A stretch of 64,000 nt of DNA from Salegentibacter echinorum (GCF_900129445.1 NZ_FQVT01000002.1:1-64000); one strand, 5' to 3'; shown: positions 8,957 through 18,231, counted from the first letter of the stretch. Numbers and translations are program-made. Notes: a model not told the origin generated them from the sequence alone.

Positions 8957-11359
8957 ATGATCACAAATACCGAGTTAACACAAAAAGGAAATGTGTTTCC
9001 CTCCAAAATTATTTCTTTCAGCAAAGATGTTGATAAAATTTATTTCACTACTGAAGATGATGTAGTACTTCAAATCACTATTCTTAGAGATAGCGTTTTG
9101 CGTTTTAGATACACCACTACAGGAACCTTTGCCCGTGAACTTCCTTATGCTATCACCCAACACGCCAGTATTGGATACAATGAATTAGACATTGAAGAAG
9201 AAACGAGTTTTTATGTAATCACCACTTCAAAGCTTATTTGTAAAGTTTCAAAAAAAGATTTGAAAATCAAGCTTTACGATCGTGCCGATGGCAGCTTGAT
9301 CAACGAAGATGAGCTGGGATTTCATTGGGAAGACAGTTATGAGTTTGGTGGTAATATTGTAAAAATGAGTAAAGTATCTCACGACGCCGAAAGTTATTAC
9401 GGCTTAGGGGATAAACCCAGTCATTTAAACTTAAAAGGAAAACGCTTTGAAAATTGGGTGACAGATTCCTATGCCTACGGTAAGGATACCGACCCTATTT
9501 ATAAGACCATACCTTTCTATACCGGGCTTTACAACAAAAAGGCTTATGGTATTTTTTTCGATAATACTTTTAGATCTTATTTTGATTTTGGCCAGGAGCG
9601 TCGCAATGTGACCAGTTTTTGGGCGCAGGGTGGAGAGATGAATTATTATTTTATCTACGGTCCTAAAATGACCGATGTGGTAGAATATTACACCGATCTC
9701 ACCGGAAAACCAGATCTGCCCCCCCTTTGGGCTTTAGGCTTTCATCAGTGTAAATGGAGCTATTATCCAGAAAGCAAGGTAAAAGACATAGCCGCTAAGT
9801 TTAGGGAACTTCAAATTCCCTGCGATGCCATTTATCTCGATATTGATTATATGGAAGGTTTTAGGTGCTTTACCTGGAACAAAGATTACTTTCCAGACCC
9901 TAAACGAATGGTTAAGGAGCTGGAAGAAGATGGTTTTAAAACCGTGGCTATTATAGACCCCGGGATTAAAATAGATAAGGATTATTGGGTTTTTAAAGAA
10001 GGTCTGGAAAATGATTATTTCTGCAAACGTGCAGACGGCCCTTATGTAAAAGGAAAAGTATGGCCGGGGGAATGCTATTTCCCAGATTTCACCAATCCTG
10101 AAGTACGTGAATGGTGGTCTGGCCTGTTTAAAGAACTCATTGAAGATATTGGGGTTAAAGGAATTTGGAACGATATGAACGAGCCTGCAGTAATGGAAGT
10201 TCCCAATAAAACCTTTCCCAATGATGTAAGACATAATTATGACGGTGATCCTTGCAGCCACAGAAAAGCCCATAATATTTATGGGATGCAAATGGCGCGG
10301 GCAACCCATCACGGAGTAAAGAAATTTTCACACCCCAAAAGACCATTTGTGATTACCAGGGCAGCCTATTCTGGCACACAACGCTATACCTCTACCTGGA
10401 CGGGAGATAATATCGCCAATTGGGAACATTTATGGATTGCCAACATACAAGTGCAGCGTATGGCCATGTCTGGCTTTTCTTTTGCCGGCAGTGATATTGG
10501 AGGTTTTGCTGAACAACCTCACGGCGAACTTTTTACCCGGTGGATTCAATTGGGAACTTTTCACCCATTCTTTAGGGTACATTCTTCTGGCGATCACGGT
10601 GACCAGGAACCCTGGACTTTTGATGAAGATGTGACCGATATTGTTAGAAAGTTTATTGAATTCCGCTATCAATTATTACCTTATCTCTACACCGCTTTTT
10701 GGGATTATACCGAAAAAGGAGTCCCCTTAATTCAATCTTTGGTGATGTATGACCAGGAGGATGGAAACACGCATTATAGAACAGACGAATTTATCTACGG
10801 AAATAAAATTTTGGTTTGTCCCGTTTTAGAACCTAATGCCAAGGGCAGGCGTATGTATGTTCCTCGAGGCGAGTGGTATAACTTCTGGACAGATGAAAAA
10901 ATAAAAGGAGGAAAAGAAATGTGGGTAGATGCAGATATAGATAGTATGCCTATATTTATTAAAGAAGGCAGTATTATCCCGAAATATCCTGTACAACAAC
11001 ATGTGGATGAAAAAAAGATAGAGGAAATAGTTTTAGATATCTACTATAAAGAAGGAAAGGAAAACTCTCAATTCTTTGATGATTCTCACGATGGGTATGA
11101 ATACACGCGCGGCCGCTTTTGCTTAAGAACGTTTAAACTAACAGGTAGGAAAGATCAGCTTATTATTCAGCAGCATAAAGAAGGAACTTTTGCCAGCGAT
11201 TGCAAGAAGTTCAAATTGCAAATTCATGGCCTGCCATTTGAGATTAAAAACATTCAGCTGGACAACCAAACGAAATCTTTAGAGCACCTGCAAATCAATG
11301 GATGTCTTACTATGATCATAGAAGAGAACTTTGCCGAACTGGACTTAAATGCAAAGTAA
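8957..11359 (+). CDS. Alpha-glucosidase, glycoside hydrolase family 31
   Basis: Hydrolyses terminal alpha-linked glucose. The protein is 800 aa with no signal peptide, so it is probably cytoplasmic. Domain order is an N-terminal beta-sandwich (galactose-mutarotase-like), a TIM barrel, and proximal and distal C-terminal beta domains. The GH31 signature WNDMNEP is present with nucleophile D406. The acid/base lies in the TGDN segment of TSTWTGDNIANWEHLW, and the family marker HRKAHNIYGMQM precedes it. Placed directly after the glg operon, it probably trims glycogen- or starch-derived oligosaccharides. Alpha-xylosidase specificity cannot be excluded from sequence alone. Confidence 0.92.
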   Translation: MITNTELTQKGNVFPSKIISFSKDVDKIYFTTEDDVVLQITILRDSVLRFRYTTTGTFARELPYAITQHASIGYNELDIEEETSFYVITTSKLICKVSKKDLKIKLYDRADGSLINEDELGFHWEDSYEFGGNIVKMSKVSHDAESYYGLGDKPSHLNLKGKRFENWVTDSYAYGKDTDPIYKTIPFYTGLYNKKAYGIFFDNTFRSYFDFGQERRNVTSFWAQGGEMNYYFIYGPKMTDVVEYYTDLTGKPDLPPLWALGFHQCKWSYYPESKVKDIAAKFRELQIPCDAIYLDIDYMEGFRCFTWNKDYFPDPKRMVKELEEDGFKTVAIIDPGIKIDKDYWVFKEGLENDYFCKRADGPYVKGKVWPGECYFPDFTNPEVREWWSGLFKELIEDIGVKGIWNDMNEPAVMEVPNKTFPNDVRHNYDGDPCSHRKAHNIYGMQMARATHHGVKKFSHPKRPFVITRAAYSGTQRYTSTWTGDNIANWEHLWIANIQVQRMAMSGFSFAGSDIGGFAEQPHGELFTRWIQLGTFHPFFRVHSSGDHGDQEPWTFDEDVTDIVRKFIEFRYQLLPYLYTAFWDYTEKGVPLIQSLVMYDQEDGNTHYRTDEFIYGNKILVCPVLEPNAKGRRMYVPRGEWYNFWTDEKIKGGKEMWVDADIDSMPIFIKEGSIIPKYPVQQHVDEKKIEEIVLDIYYKEGKENSQFFDDSHDGYEYTRGRFCLRTFKLTGRKDQLIIQQHKEGTFASDCKKFKLQIHGLPFEIKNIQLDNQTKSLEHLQINGCLTMIIEENFAELDLNAK

Positions 11360-11509
11360 TTGGAGCTTAGAGATAAAAGCCACGAAGTAACACATAATAA
11401 GAAATATTCGTGCATTCGTGACAGCTTTTTGAGCCCTCAAGCAAAATGCCCCAAATATAAAATTGTGATGCAGCAAAAGTTATAGTAATTTAGCAACTCT
11501 CAAAATTAG

Positions 11510-12535
11510 ATGATTCAAACTATGAGCAACGATAAAGAAAAAGAAGCAAAATTAAAAGCTTTAAAACTTACCCTGGACAAAATGGATAAAACCTACGGAA
11601 AGGGTACCGTAATGAAGATGAGTGACCAGGCTGTTGTAGATATAGAAGCTATTTCTACCGGTTCTCTTGGGCTGGATCTTGCATTGGGAGTTGGCGGTTA
11701 TCCAAGAGGAAGGGTTGTAGAAATCTACGGTCCCGAATCCTCGGGAAAAACCACTTTGACTTTACATGCGATTGCCGAAGCACAAAAAAAAGGAGGTATT
11801 GCCGCATTTATTGATGCAGAACATGCTTTTGACAGGTTTTATGCAGAAAAACTGGGAGTAGACATTGAAAACTTAATTATCTCCCAACCCGATAACGGGG
11901 AACAGGCTTTAGAAATTGCAGATAACCTAATTCGCTCTGGCGCCATAGATATTATTGTAGTAGATTCGGTGGCTGCGCTTACCCCAAAAAGTGAAATTGA
12001 AGGAGAAATGGGAGATTCTAAAATGGGCCTACACGCCCGTTTAATGTCACAGGCACTAAGAAAACTTACCTCCTCAATTAGCAAAACAAATTGTACGGTA
12101 ATCTTTATTAACCAGCTTAGGGAAAAGATTGGGGTAATGTTTGGAAACCCCGAGACCACTACCGGTGGTAACGCTCTTAAATTCTATTGTTCGGTGCGTT
12201 TGGATATTAGAAGATCTACCCAAATTAAAGATAGTAATAGTAATGTAATGGGGAATAAAACCCGGGTAAAAGTTGTAAAAAATAAAGTAGCACCACCATT
12301 TAAGACCGCAGAGTTTGACATTATGTATGGCGAAGGAATCTCCAAAATTGGTGAGCTTATTGACATTGGTGTCGATTATGAAATAGTAAAGAAAAGCGGA
12401 TCGTGGTTTAGCTATGAAGACACTAAACTTGGCCAGGGAAGAGATGCAGTAAAAAACCTGCTAAAAGACAACCCCGACCTTATGGAAGAACTGGAAGAGA
12501 AAATAAAAAACGCTATAAAACTTGCAAAGGAATAA
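11510..12535 (+). CDS. recA: Recombinase RecA
   Basis: DNA strand-exchange ATPase central to homologous recombination and SOS induction. The protein is 341 aa, with Walker A GPESSGKT at residues 74-81. The conserved [20 protein letters not shown] segment (loop L1 region), [21 protein letters not shown] (loop L2) and the C-terminal domain are all intact. The ATG at 11510 gives a MIQT extension; the ATG four codons later (MSNDKEKE, 11522) is the more usual family N-terminus. It is monocistronic and followed by a strong terminator. No convincing LexA-type operator could be identified upstream. Confidence 0.98.
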   Translation: MIQTMSNDKEKEAKLKALKLTLDKMDKTYGKGTVMKMSDQAVVDIEAISTGSLGLDLALGVGGYPRGRVVEIYGPESSGKTTLTLHAIAEAQKKGGIAAFIDAEHAFDRFYAEKLGVDIENLIISQPDNGEQALEIADNLIRSGAIDIIVVDSVAALTPKSEIEGEMGDSKMGLHARLMSQALRKLTSSISKTNCTVIFINQLREKIGVMFGNPETTTGGNALKFYCSVRLDIRRSTQIKDSNSNVMGNKTRVKVVKNKVAPPFKTAEFDIMYGEGISKIGELIDIGVDYEIVKKSGSWFSYEDTKLGQGRDAVKNLLKDNPDLMEELEEKIKNAIKLAKE

Positions 12536-12585
12536 CTTAAACTTTAAATATTTCTTATTATTTTTCTAATTTCAGAAAGACAAAC

Positions 12586-12615
12586 AAAAAAATCCCTACG
12601 TGTAGGGATTTTTTT
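12586..12615 (+). terminator. Rho-independent terminator after recA
   Basis: A near-perfect hairpin, TCCCTAC / GTAGGGA with only two bases between the arms, is flanked by A7 on the left and T7 on the right. It starts 50 bases after the recA stop. The symmetry would let it work in both directions. Confidence 0.85.
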
Positions 12616-12689
12616 ATTTTAAGGACGCAACCTTTTAAGCCTTTTTGCATCTAGAGAATAGAAAACATTTTAAAACAAAAATTATTGTA

Positions 12690-13160
12690 ATGAAAAGATT
12701 AATGTTATTATTCGTGAGCGCTTTGGTATTGGTGAGTTGTGATACCGATGATGGACCAAATATTGGGTATGCGGTTGCTGAAATTACCGATGCAGATCTA
12801 CCCGATTATTTTGAAACTGGGGAAACTTATGCTTTCGATGTTTCTTATCAACTTCCTAATGCATGTCACGACTTTTACACGTTTCAAACCAATCAATATA
12901 AAAGTGAGGATAAAGATTCTACATTAGTTATTGAGATTGGAGCTTTAACAACTTATGATCCTAATCTTACCGAATGTACAGAAGAAGGTGAGTTAAATGA
13001 CAGCAAGAAAATTAGCGGATTAAAAATTAACAGCAAACTTTACAACAACTATCATTTTAAACTCTTAACAGGAGGAGATGAAGATAATAACGCTCAGTAC
13101 TTAAATATAGAAGTACCAGTAGGAAAGCCAGAACCGGAAACACCGGAAGAGGCAAACTAA
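12690..13160 (+). CDS. Small secreted lipoprotein of unknown function
   Basis: Not recognised as a named family. The ATG at 12690 gives 156 aa starting MKRLMLLFVSALVLVSC, a lipoprotein signal peptide with the lipobox cysteine at residue 17; the longer reading from 12645 would bury this signal and is rejected. After the cysteine comes a run of acidic residues (DTDDGPN), a Bacteroidota pattern often linked to lipoprotein surface export. The mature part contains two further cysteines (in NACHDF and TECTEE) that could form a disulfide, and the tail is rich in Pro/Glu. It lies 18 bp before the sigma factor gene in the same direction, so it may belong to the same transcription unit. Confidence 0.75.
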   Translation: MKRLMLLFVSALVLVSCDTDDGPNIGYAVAEITDADLPDYFETGETYAFDVSYQLPNACHDFYTFQTNQYKSEDKDSTLVIEIGALTTYDPNLTECTEEGELNDSKKISGLKINSKLYNNYHFKLLTGGDEDNNAQYLNIEVPVGKPEPETPEEAN

Positions 13161-13178
13161 TGAATAACAATTGAGTTA

Positions 13179-13721
13179 GTGAGTTTAGAGAAACTCATAC
13201 ACCAGTGCAAAAAAAAAGATATTAAGGCACAGGAGAAGCTTTACCGAATGTTTTCGGGGAAACTTTTTGGCCTGTGCCTTAAATATTCTAACAGCTATGA
13301 GCAAGCCGAAGACAGCCTGCAGGACGGCTTTATCACAATTTTTAACAAAATAGGGCAATATAAAGACAAGGGCTCTTTTGAAGGCTGGATGAAACGTATT
13401 GTAATTAACACTACCCTACAACATCACCGAAGGAATAGATATTTTGAAATTATAAATGATGATTTACTGGAAGACCCGGTAATAGAGGTGGACAATGAGG
13501 ATTTGAGCACAGATTTCCTACTAAAAAAAATTCAGGAATTACCCGAGCGTTACCGGCAAATTTTTAACCTGTATGCATTAGATGGCTTCTCGCACAAAGA
13601 AATTGCAGAAATGCTGGATATAAGTGTGGGCAGCTCGAAATCTAACCTGGCCCGCGCCAGAAATATCCTGAAGAAAAAGATAGAAAATCACCTGGACGGT
13701 AATAAGGTGCAATCACAATGA
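13179..13721 (+). CDS. ECF-type RNA polymerase sigma factor
   Basis: Directs RNA polymerase to an alternative promoter set. The protein is 180 aa with region sigma-2 (about residues 20-90, containing EDSLQDGF and SFEGWMKRIVINT) and region sigma-4 (about residues 120-175, LPERYRQIFNLYALDGFSHKEIAEML with its helix-turn-helix). Translation starts at a GTG (13179). The stop overlaps the start of the next gene by 4 bp (ATGA type), which couples it to a probable membrane anti-sigma/barrel protein. Target promoters and the inducing signal are unknown. Confidence 0.9.
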   Translation: MSLEKLIHQCKKKDIKAQEKLYRMFSGKLFGLCLKYSNSYEQAEDSLQDGFITIFNKIGQYKDKGSFEGWMKRIVINTTLQHHRRNRYFEIINDDLLEDPVIEVDNEDLSTDFLLKKIQELPERYRQIFNLYALDGFSHKEIAEMLDISVGSSKSNLARARNILKKKIENHLDGNKVQSQ

Positions 13722-15172
13722 AAGAAAGAAAAAACATAGACCGGCTATTTCAGGAAAAGTTTAGGGATTTTACCCCCGAACCCCGGGAAGAAGTATGGCA
13801 AAATATCGCCCAAAAATTAAATGACAAAGAAGACAAAAAAGCCTTCTTAATTCCCCTATGGGCAAAAGTTGGTGGCGTAGCTGCATTTTTAGCGCTTATG
13901 CTTAGCGGATACTTTTTTACGCAAAACAATACCACACAGACACAGGTAGTCTTTGAAATAGAAGAAACTGCCAAACCTAGAATTAATTTCCCCACCCTTA
14001 AAAAGAATAGTAGTTTTACCCAGGCTTCAGAAATTTTAAAAAAGCTTGAGCAATCTTCGAATGCCAGCATTCTAAACAACCAGCTATCCAGACCTAACAC
14101 GGCTATCGCTGCTGAAGATAATGCTGATAAAACTTCTTCTGAAAATTCCAAAAATTCAGATAAAATCTTTGCTTCAGAAGTAAACGAAAATAATAATGCT
14201 ATTGCTGAAGAAAGCAAGCAAAATGACTCCAAGACTACTTCAGGATCTAAAAAGCCTTCCGAAGAAGCTTCTAAATTTGATAATTCAGCCTATAAAAATA
14301 ATGCAGAAGCTATTGCTACTGAAGATTCTGAAGAAGATAAATCGGCAACTGAAGAAGAAAACTTACCTGCCAATATACCAAACGCTCTGGCTGAATTGGA
14401 AAAAGAAAAAAGCCTGAAAGACGAGGAAGAGCGTATTGCTGAAGCTTCCAGCAAAAAAATGCGAATAAGTACTTTTGCTGCCCCGGTATTTTACGATAAT
14501 ATGGGTAGCGGAAACGCTATAGACCCTGAATTTGCCGGAAACAGCACCAAATCTGAAGTGAGCATGGCCTACGGGATGAACCTGGCTTATGCCATCTCTG
14601 ATAAAATTAAAATTAGAAGTGGGATTTCTAAAGTGGCCATGAGCTACAATACAGAAGATATTTTATTTTCTCCAGGCGTTGTCGCAAGCGATATAAAATC
14701 TATAAACTATGATAATAAAAGTACACACTACCAGGTAAATAATGCCGAAAATGCTTTACCCAACTCGCCAAATTTAGATAATGCGGTAGAATTTTCCCCC
14801 ACCAGTCGCTCTTTACCCGGTGAGATCAATCAGCGGTTTGGATTTATAGAAGTACCACTGGAAATTGAATATAGTTTATTGGATAAGAAAATTGGCCTTA
14901 ATATCATTGCCGGCGGAAGTAGTTTGTTCCTGGATGAAAATAGTGTTCAGGTAAATGCCAATAATCAAAAAACACGGCTGGGAGAAGCTAATAATCTAAA
15001 CAAAGTAAGTTTTAGTACCAATATTGGTGTAGGCCTGGATTACAAGCTTACCGATAGTTTTTTACTTAATTTGGAACCAATTTTTAAATACCAGCTAAAC
15101 ACCTTTAGCAATACAGAGGGCGTACATCCTTTCTATTTTGGTATTTACTCTGGGGTTAGCTTTAGGTTTTAA
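13718..15172 (+). CDS. Anti-sigma-like N-terminus fused to an outer-membrane beta-barrel domain
   Basis: 484 aa. Residues 1-40 are a short charged cytoplasmic segment (MKERKNIDRLFQEKFRDFTP), residues about 43-66 a single membrane helix, residues about 95-245 a low-complexity linker rich in Ser, Glu, Asn and Lys, and residues about 250-484 alternate hydrophobic strands ending in an aromatic residue (SGVSFRF), typical of a small outer-membrane beta-barrel of the PorT/OMP_b-brl type. Such a chain could reach from cytoplasm to outer membrane. The 4-bp overlap with the ECF sigma gene suggests that the N-terminal segment binds that sigma factor. This reading is inferred from layout, since no classic anti-sigma zinc motif is visible. 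Confidence 0.75.
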   Translation: MKERKNIDRLFQEKFRDFTPEPREEVWQNIAQKLNDKEDKKAFLIPLWAKVGGVAAFLALMLSGYFFTQNNTTQTQVVFEIEETAKPRINFPTLKKNSSFTQASEILKKLEQSSNASILNNQLSRPNTAIAAEDNADKTSSENSKNSDKIFASEVNENNNAIAEESKQNDSKTTSGSKKPSEEASKFDNSAYKNNAEAIATEDSEEDKSATEEENLPANIPNALAELEKEKSLKDEEERIAEASSKKMRISTFAAPVFYDNMGSGNAIDPEFAGNSTKSEVSMAYGMNLAYAISDKIKIRSGISKVAMSYNTEDILFSPGVVASDIKSINYDNKSTHYQVNNAENALPNSPNLDNAVEFSPTSRSLPGEINQRFGFIEVPLEIEYSLLDKKIGLNIIAGGSSLFLDENSVQVNANNQKTRLGEANNLNKVSFSTNIGVGLDYKLTDSFLLNLEPIFKYQLNTFSNTEGVHPFYFGIYSGVSFRF

Positions 15173-15304
15173 GTTTTATTCATTTGATAGAAGATGTAAA
15201 TATCTGTTTTTTAAGGCTATAATTTAATTATATAGTTTTTTCTTCCTACTTGCAAAACATTAAATTAAACAGCCGAATAGAGGTAGATATTTTATTTTCA
15301 ATCC

Positions 15305-15988
15305 CTATTCCGCTCCTGCCTTTTCCAAAATTTCCACAATGTTCTTATAGCCACTCTTTTTGGCGTGCTGAAGCGGAGTAATACCATTTTTATCCGGAAT
15401 ATTTACATCACAGCCCGCATCTACTAATAGTTGAACAATGTGTGTATGTGTATTACCACCATTGCCCAGAACAATAGCTTCCATTAAAGCCGTCCAGGTC
15501 AGGTTATTGATATGGTCTATGGGATAATTATCTATTTTCAACAGTGACTGTACAACTTCTGTATGGCCCCGCTCACAAGCAGGAATAAGCGCTGTGCCAC
15601 CGTATCGGTTCAATACAAGATGATCTGCGTTACCGGTGGCGAGAATAGCCTTTAGAATTTCCAGATATCCCAAAGCCCCGGCATGTAACAACGGACTTTC
15701 CAACCTATCGTCCTGTGCATTTACATTGGCACCGGCCCTTATTAATAATTTGGCAGCTTCTATATTGTTCTGGTAAGTCGCCACCATTAAAGCGGTTCTT
15801 TTATTGGCATCTGTGGCTTCAATGTTAACGTTCCTTCTTAAGAAATCCTGTAGTTTCTGTACGTTGTTATTTTTAGCTGCTTTAATAAATTCCATTTCTA
15901 TTTTATTAGCTGTTTTTTCAGATTTTTGTCCGCAAGCATTAAAAACACCAAATAACACGAAACATAAAGCCAGAGTTATATTCTTCAT
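15305..15988 (-). CDS. Ankyrin-repeat lipoprotein
   Basis: 227 aa. It begins with a lipoprotein signal peptide (MKNITLALCFVLFGVFNACG, lipobox cysteine at residue 19). About five ankyrin repeats follow, recognisable from phrases such as NKRTALMVATYQNNIEAAKLLIRAGANVN and KNGITPLQHAKKSGYKNIVEILEKAG. Ankyrin repeats serve protein-protein binding; the partner is unknown. It stands alone on the minus strand, convergent with the sigma factor operon. Confidence 0.88.
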   Translation of the reverse strand: MKNITLALCFVLFGVFNACGQKSEKTANKIEMEFIKAAKNNNVQKLQDFLRRNVNIEATDANKRTALMVATYQNNIEAAKLLIRAGANVNAQDDRLESPLLHAGALGYLEILKAILATGNADHLVLNRYGGTALIPACERGHTEVVQSLLKIDNYPIDHINNLTWTALMEAIVLGNGGNTHTHIVQLLVDAGCDVNIPDKNGITPLQHAKKSGYKNIVEILEKAGAE

Positions 15989-16073
15989 AGTCAGAAATTG
16001 TATTTATTATTTTCCATTTATGTCCGCTAAAAATATAACTAATTAGCATATTCTCTTTTATAACAAGTCCTAA

Positions 16074-16231
16074 GAGCGATTTCATGATTACCCCCCTTGC
16101 TATTCGAAATCTTCACGAAAAAGAGTTAGTTGAAGAATATTACTTATGAAAAAGCAGAATTCTCAGTTAGCTAGAGTTTAGTCTTTTTTCATTCAGCAAA
16201 GCGATCTTGTTTCTTTACCGGAAAATAGTGA
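16074..16231. repeat. Dispersed non-coding repeat, copy A
   Basis: About 160 bp that match a second copy at 56,711-56,872. Shared blocks in the same order include AGCGATTTCAT, AGAGTTAGTTGA and GCGATCTTG followed by TTCTTTA, CCGGA and AATAGTGA. Neither copy has a long ORF. The edge phrase TTCTTTACCGGAAAATAGTGA and its counterpart could be an old insertion-sequence terminus; that is inference. The flanking stretch 15,989-16,819 holds no other gene candidate. Confidence 0.55.
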
Positions 16232-16404
16232 GTATTATCATTGCAAATGTGGCTTTAAAGGTATTGAAAAGCATCGATGCAAATCAATGTTTTAAAGTTT
16301 CTGTTAGCTTCTGTTTAAAGGAATTACATAATTAGTTTAACTATTATTCTTTCATTTTATTTATCTTAATAAAACCTGATACCTTCTTTGAAACTCAATT
16401 TTTT

Positions 16405-16490
16405 GTTATAAAATAAGGGTAAATATATTGTTACTCGGTAACAAAGTAAGGGTTCATTTGAATAAAGATTGTAATAAAATAAAAGCTTTT
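16405..16490. repeat. Dispersed AT-rich repeat with GGGTAAATAT and GTAACAAAGTAAGGG, copy A
   Basis: It contains AAAATAAGGGTAAATAT and GGTAACAAAGTAAGGG followed by ATTTGAATAAAGATTGTAA. A close relative is at 31,123-31,180, inside the mobile element, where the same two motifs occur in reverse order. The GGGTAAAT core also resembles the iteron motif at 36.1-36.3 kb. Confidence 0.45.
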
Positions 16491-16589
16491 AGGGCTCAGT
16501 TCATGAGAGTCAAAAATGTAGAATTCTTCCTATAGAGATTAACTACAATTTTTGCTTAAACACAACAATTAGGCTTGATCCCTGGTTTT

Positions 16590-16820
16590 CTTTAGTGGCT
16601 CCTCAGGTTGGGCTCCCTTCGACTCCTTCCTCGCTCAGGACAGGCTTCTCGCCCACTCAAATTTGTCTCAAACAAAAAAACCAGTCCTATTTCAAGACTG
16701 GTTTTCTTTAGTGGCTCCTCAGGTTGGGCTCCCTTCGACTCCTTCCTCGCTCAGGACAGGCTTCTCGCCCACTCAAGTTTGTCTCAAACAAAAAACCAGT
16801 CCTATTTCAAGACTGGTTTT
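16590..16820. repeat. Two tandem 115-116 bp units, each carrying a fragment of the tRNA-Asn 3' end and a hairpin
   Basis: Unit starts are at 16,590 and 16,706, and a third partial copy merges into the attachment site at 16,821. Each unit begins CTTTAGTGGCTCCTCAGG (the last bases of tRNA-Asn, minus strand) through GGGCTC, then diverges into a CCTTCGACTCC/CGCTCAGGACAGG repeat, then a hairpin (ACCAGTC / GACTGGT) with T- and A-runs. The hairpin probably was the original tRNA terminator. The two units differ by one substitution and one A in a homopolymer, so the duplication is recent. Confidence 0.8.
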
Positions 16821-16871
16821 CTTTAGTGGCTCCTCAGGTTGGGCTCGAACCAACGACCCTCTGATTAACAG
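16820..16871. repeat. Left attachment site (attL) of the mobile element
   Basis: A 52-bp perfect direct repeat of 38,810-38,861. It is the 3' half of tRNA-Asn, from the anticodon loop through the encoded CCA, plus seven downstream bases. Left of it is host sequence; right of it (from AAGCTAT) the element begins. Confidence 0.93.
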
Positions 16872-16986
16872 AAGCTATTTTTAGGTTTCATCAAGCTTCA
16901 TATAATTTATTTTCACCTGTTTATCAGTTAGTTACAATTTTTTAGTTTATATTTGTTAGCATTTAATAGGCAAAAAAGACCCTATT

Positions 16987-17009
16987 TGTTGTACCTATGT
17001 TGTACCCAT
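16987..17009. promoter_or_regulatory. Candidate integrase arm-type site, left end
   Basis: 23 bp made of two near-direct repeats, TGTTGTACCTA and TGTTGTACCCAT, lying 115 bp inside attL and just before the integrase gene. The same 23 bp recurs in the same orientation at 38,751-38,773, just inside attR. Repeats confined to both ends of an integrating element are typical of integrase or excisionase arm sites; the assignment is inference. Confidence 0.5.
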
Positions 17010-17022
17010 TATTTTAAGCCTT

Positions 17023-18231
17023 ATGATTAATACCAAAATAGTTATACGAAAAAAGAGACTTTCTAATGGTCAGTTTCCTATTTATTTTAGGATTACTAAA
17101 GATAGAAAAACTAAATTCTTCAAGACCCTTTTCAATGCTTTTGAAAAAGAATGGGATTCGAGTTCGGGAAAGTTTAAAAAATCGAATTCTAATTATTTAC
17201 AATATAATCGATTACTGCTTAATATTGAAGAAAGAGCATTAAAACTGCTTGCCGAATTAGAAATAGAAAAAGAAGGGTTTACCCTGGAAGATTTTGAAAA
17301 AAGATTCAGAATAGAGAGAAATCCGGTTCAAAGAAATTTTTTTAATTTTTGGGATGAAATCATTGAGGAGATGCTCGCAGCTGGAAGAGCAGGAAATGCC
17401 AGAGCAAATAAAGACTCTTATCGCTCAGTATTGCTTTTTCATAAGTCCAGGAATTTAAGATTTAGAGATATCACCCCATCTTTTTTAGATAAGTATGAGG
17501 TGTTTTTACGTGCCAGGGGTGGTACCGATGGCGGTATTGGAGTACGAATGCGGGCAATTAGAGCGATATATAATCGCGGTATTGACCGGAAGATTGTAAA
17601 AGCATCTTTCTATCCTTTTCGATCTTATAAACTATCCCGGCTAAAAGGGAAAGGACAAAAAAGAGCTTTATCTATAGAACAAATCCATAAAATTGTAAAT
17701 ATGGATATAAGTAATCATCCCCACCTCTTACATAGTCGCAATTATTTTATCTTCAGTTTTTATACCAGGGGAATGAATTTTGCCGATATGTTGAAGCTGA
17801 AATGGAAGAATTTTAAAGAGGATAGGATTTTTTATACACGCTCTAAGACCAAGGGAAATTTTATCGTAAAAATCTTACCTCCGGTAGCACAAATACTCGA
17901 TTATTATCGGAAAAATAACGACGGCACAAAGTATATTTTTCCAATATTACTTAAAGATGAATTGCTCCCTCAACAAATCGAGTATCGAAAATCTAAAACC
18001 TTAAAACAATACAACGCCGATTTAAAAGAAATCGCCAGGGTTTGTGGAATTGATAAAAACATAACCAGCTATGTTGCCAGACATAGTTTCGCAAACTGCC
18101 TAAAACAAAAAGGAGTTGCCACCGATGTGATTAGTGAATCTATGGGGCATCAGAATTTAACGGTTACCCAGGCATATCTTAAAGAATTGGACAGTTCACT
18201 ATTGGACGAAGCGAGTGAGTTGTTACTTTAA
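17023..18231 (+). CDS. int: Tyrosine recombinase / integrase of the element
   Basis: Catalyses site-specific insertion and excision at tRNA-Asn. The protein is 402 aa with an N-terminal arm-binding domain (about residues 1-95, starting INTKIVIRKKRLSNGQFPIYFR), a SAM-like core-binding domain (about 105-200) and a catalytic domain. Visible catalytic residues are R249 (YTRGMNFADML), K275 or K277 in the RSKTKG beta-hairpin, R353 in YVARHS, H376 (MGHQ) and Y385. Tyr at 350, where many families have His, is usual for Bacteroidota integrases of this type. The gene sits 150 bp from attL and points into the element. It appears intact, so the element may still excise. Confidence 0.95.
   Translation: MINTKIVIRKKRLSNGQFPIYFRITKDRKTKFFKTLFNAFEKEWDSSSGKFKKSNSNYLQYNRLLLNIEERALKLLAELEIEKEGFTLEDFEKRFRIERNPVQRNFFNFWDEIIEEMLAAGRAGNARANKDSYRSVLLFHKSRNLRFRDITPSFLDKYEVFLRARGGTDGGIGVRMRAIRAIYNRGIDRKIVKASFYPFRSYKLSRLKGKGQKRALSIEQIHKIVNMDISNHPHLLHSRNYFIFSFYTRGMNFADMLKLKWKNFKEDRIFYTRSKTKGNFIVKILPPVAQILDYYRKNNDGTKYIFPILLKDELLPQQIEYRKSKTLKQYNADLKEIARVCGIDKNITSYVARHSFANCLKQKGVATDVISESMGHQNLTVTQAYLKELDSSLLDEASELLL

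Noticed and set aside
9734-10312. 192-codon frame antisense to the GH31 gene
   Set aside because: Shadow frame of a well-supported GH31 gene; its His/Phe/Ile-rich composition is typical of a reverse-strand artefact.
16608-16884. Two short overlapping frames across the tandem tRNA-end repeats
   Set aside because: They are translations of the 115-bp repeat and the tRNA fragment, not a protein; the repeated peptide simply mirrors the DNA repeat.
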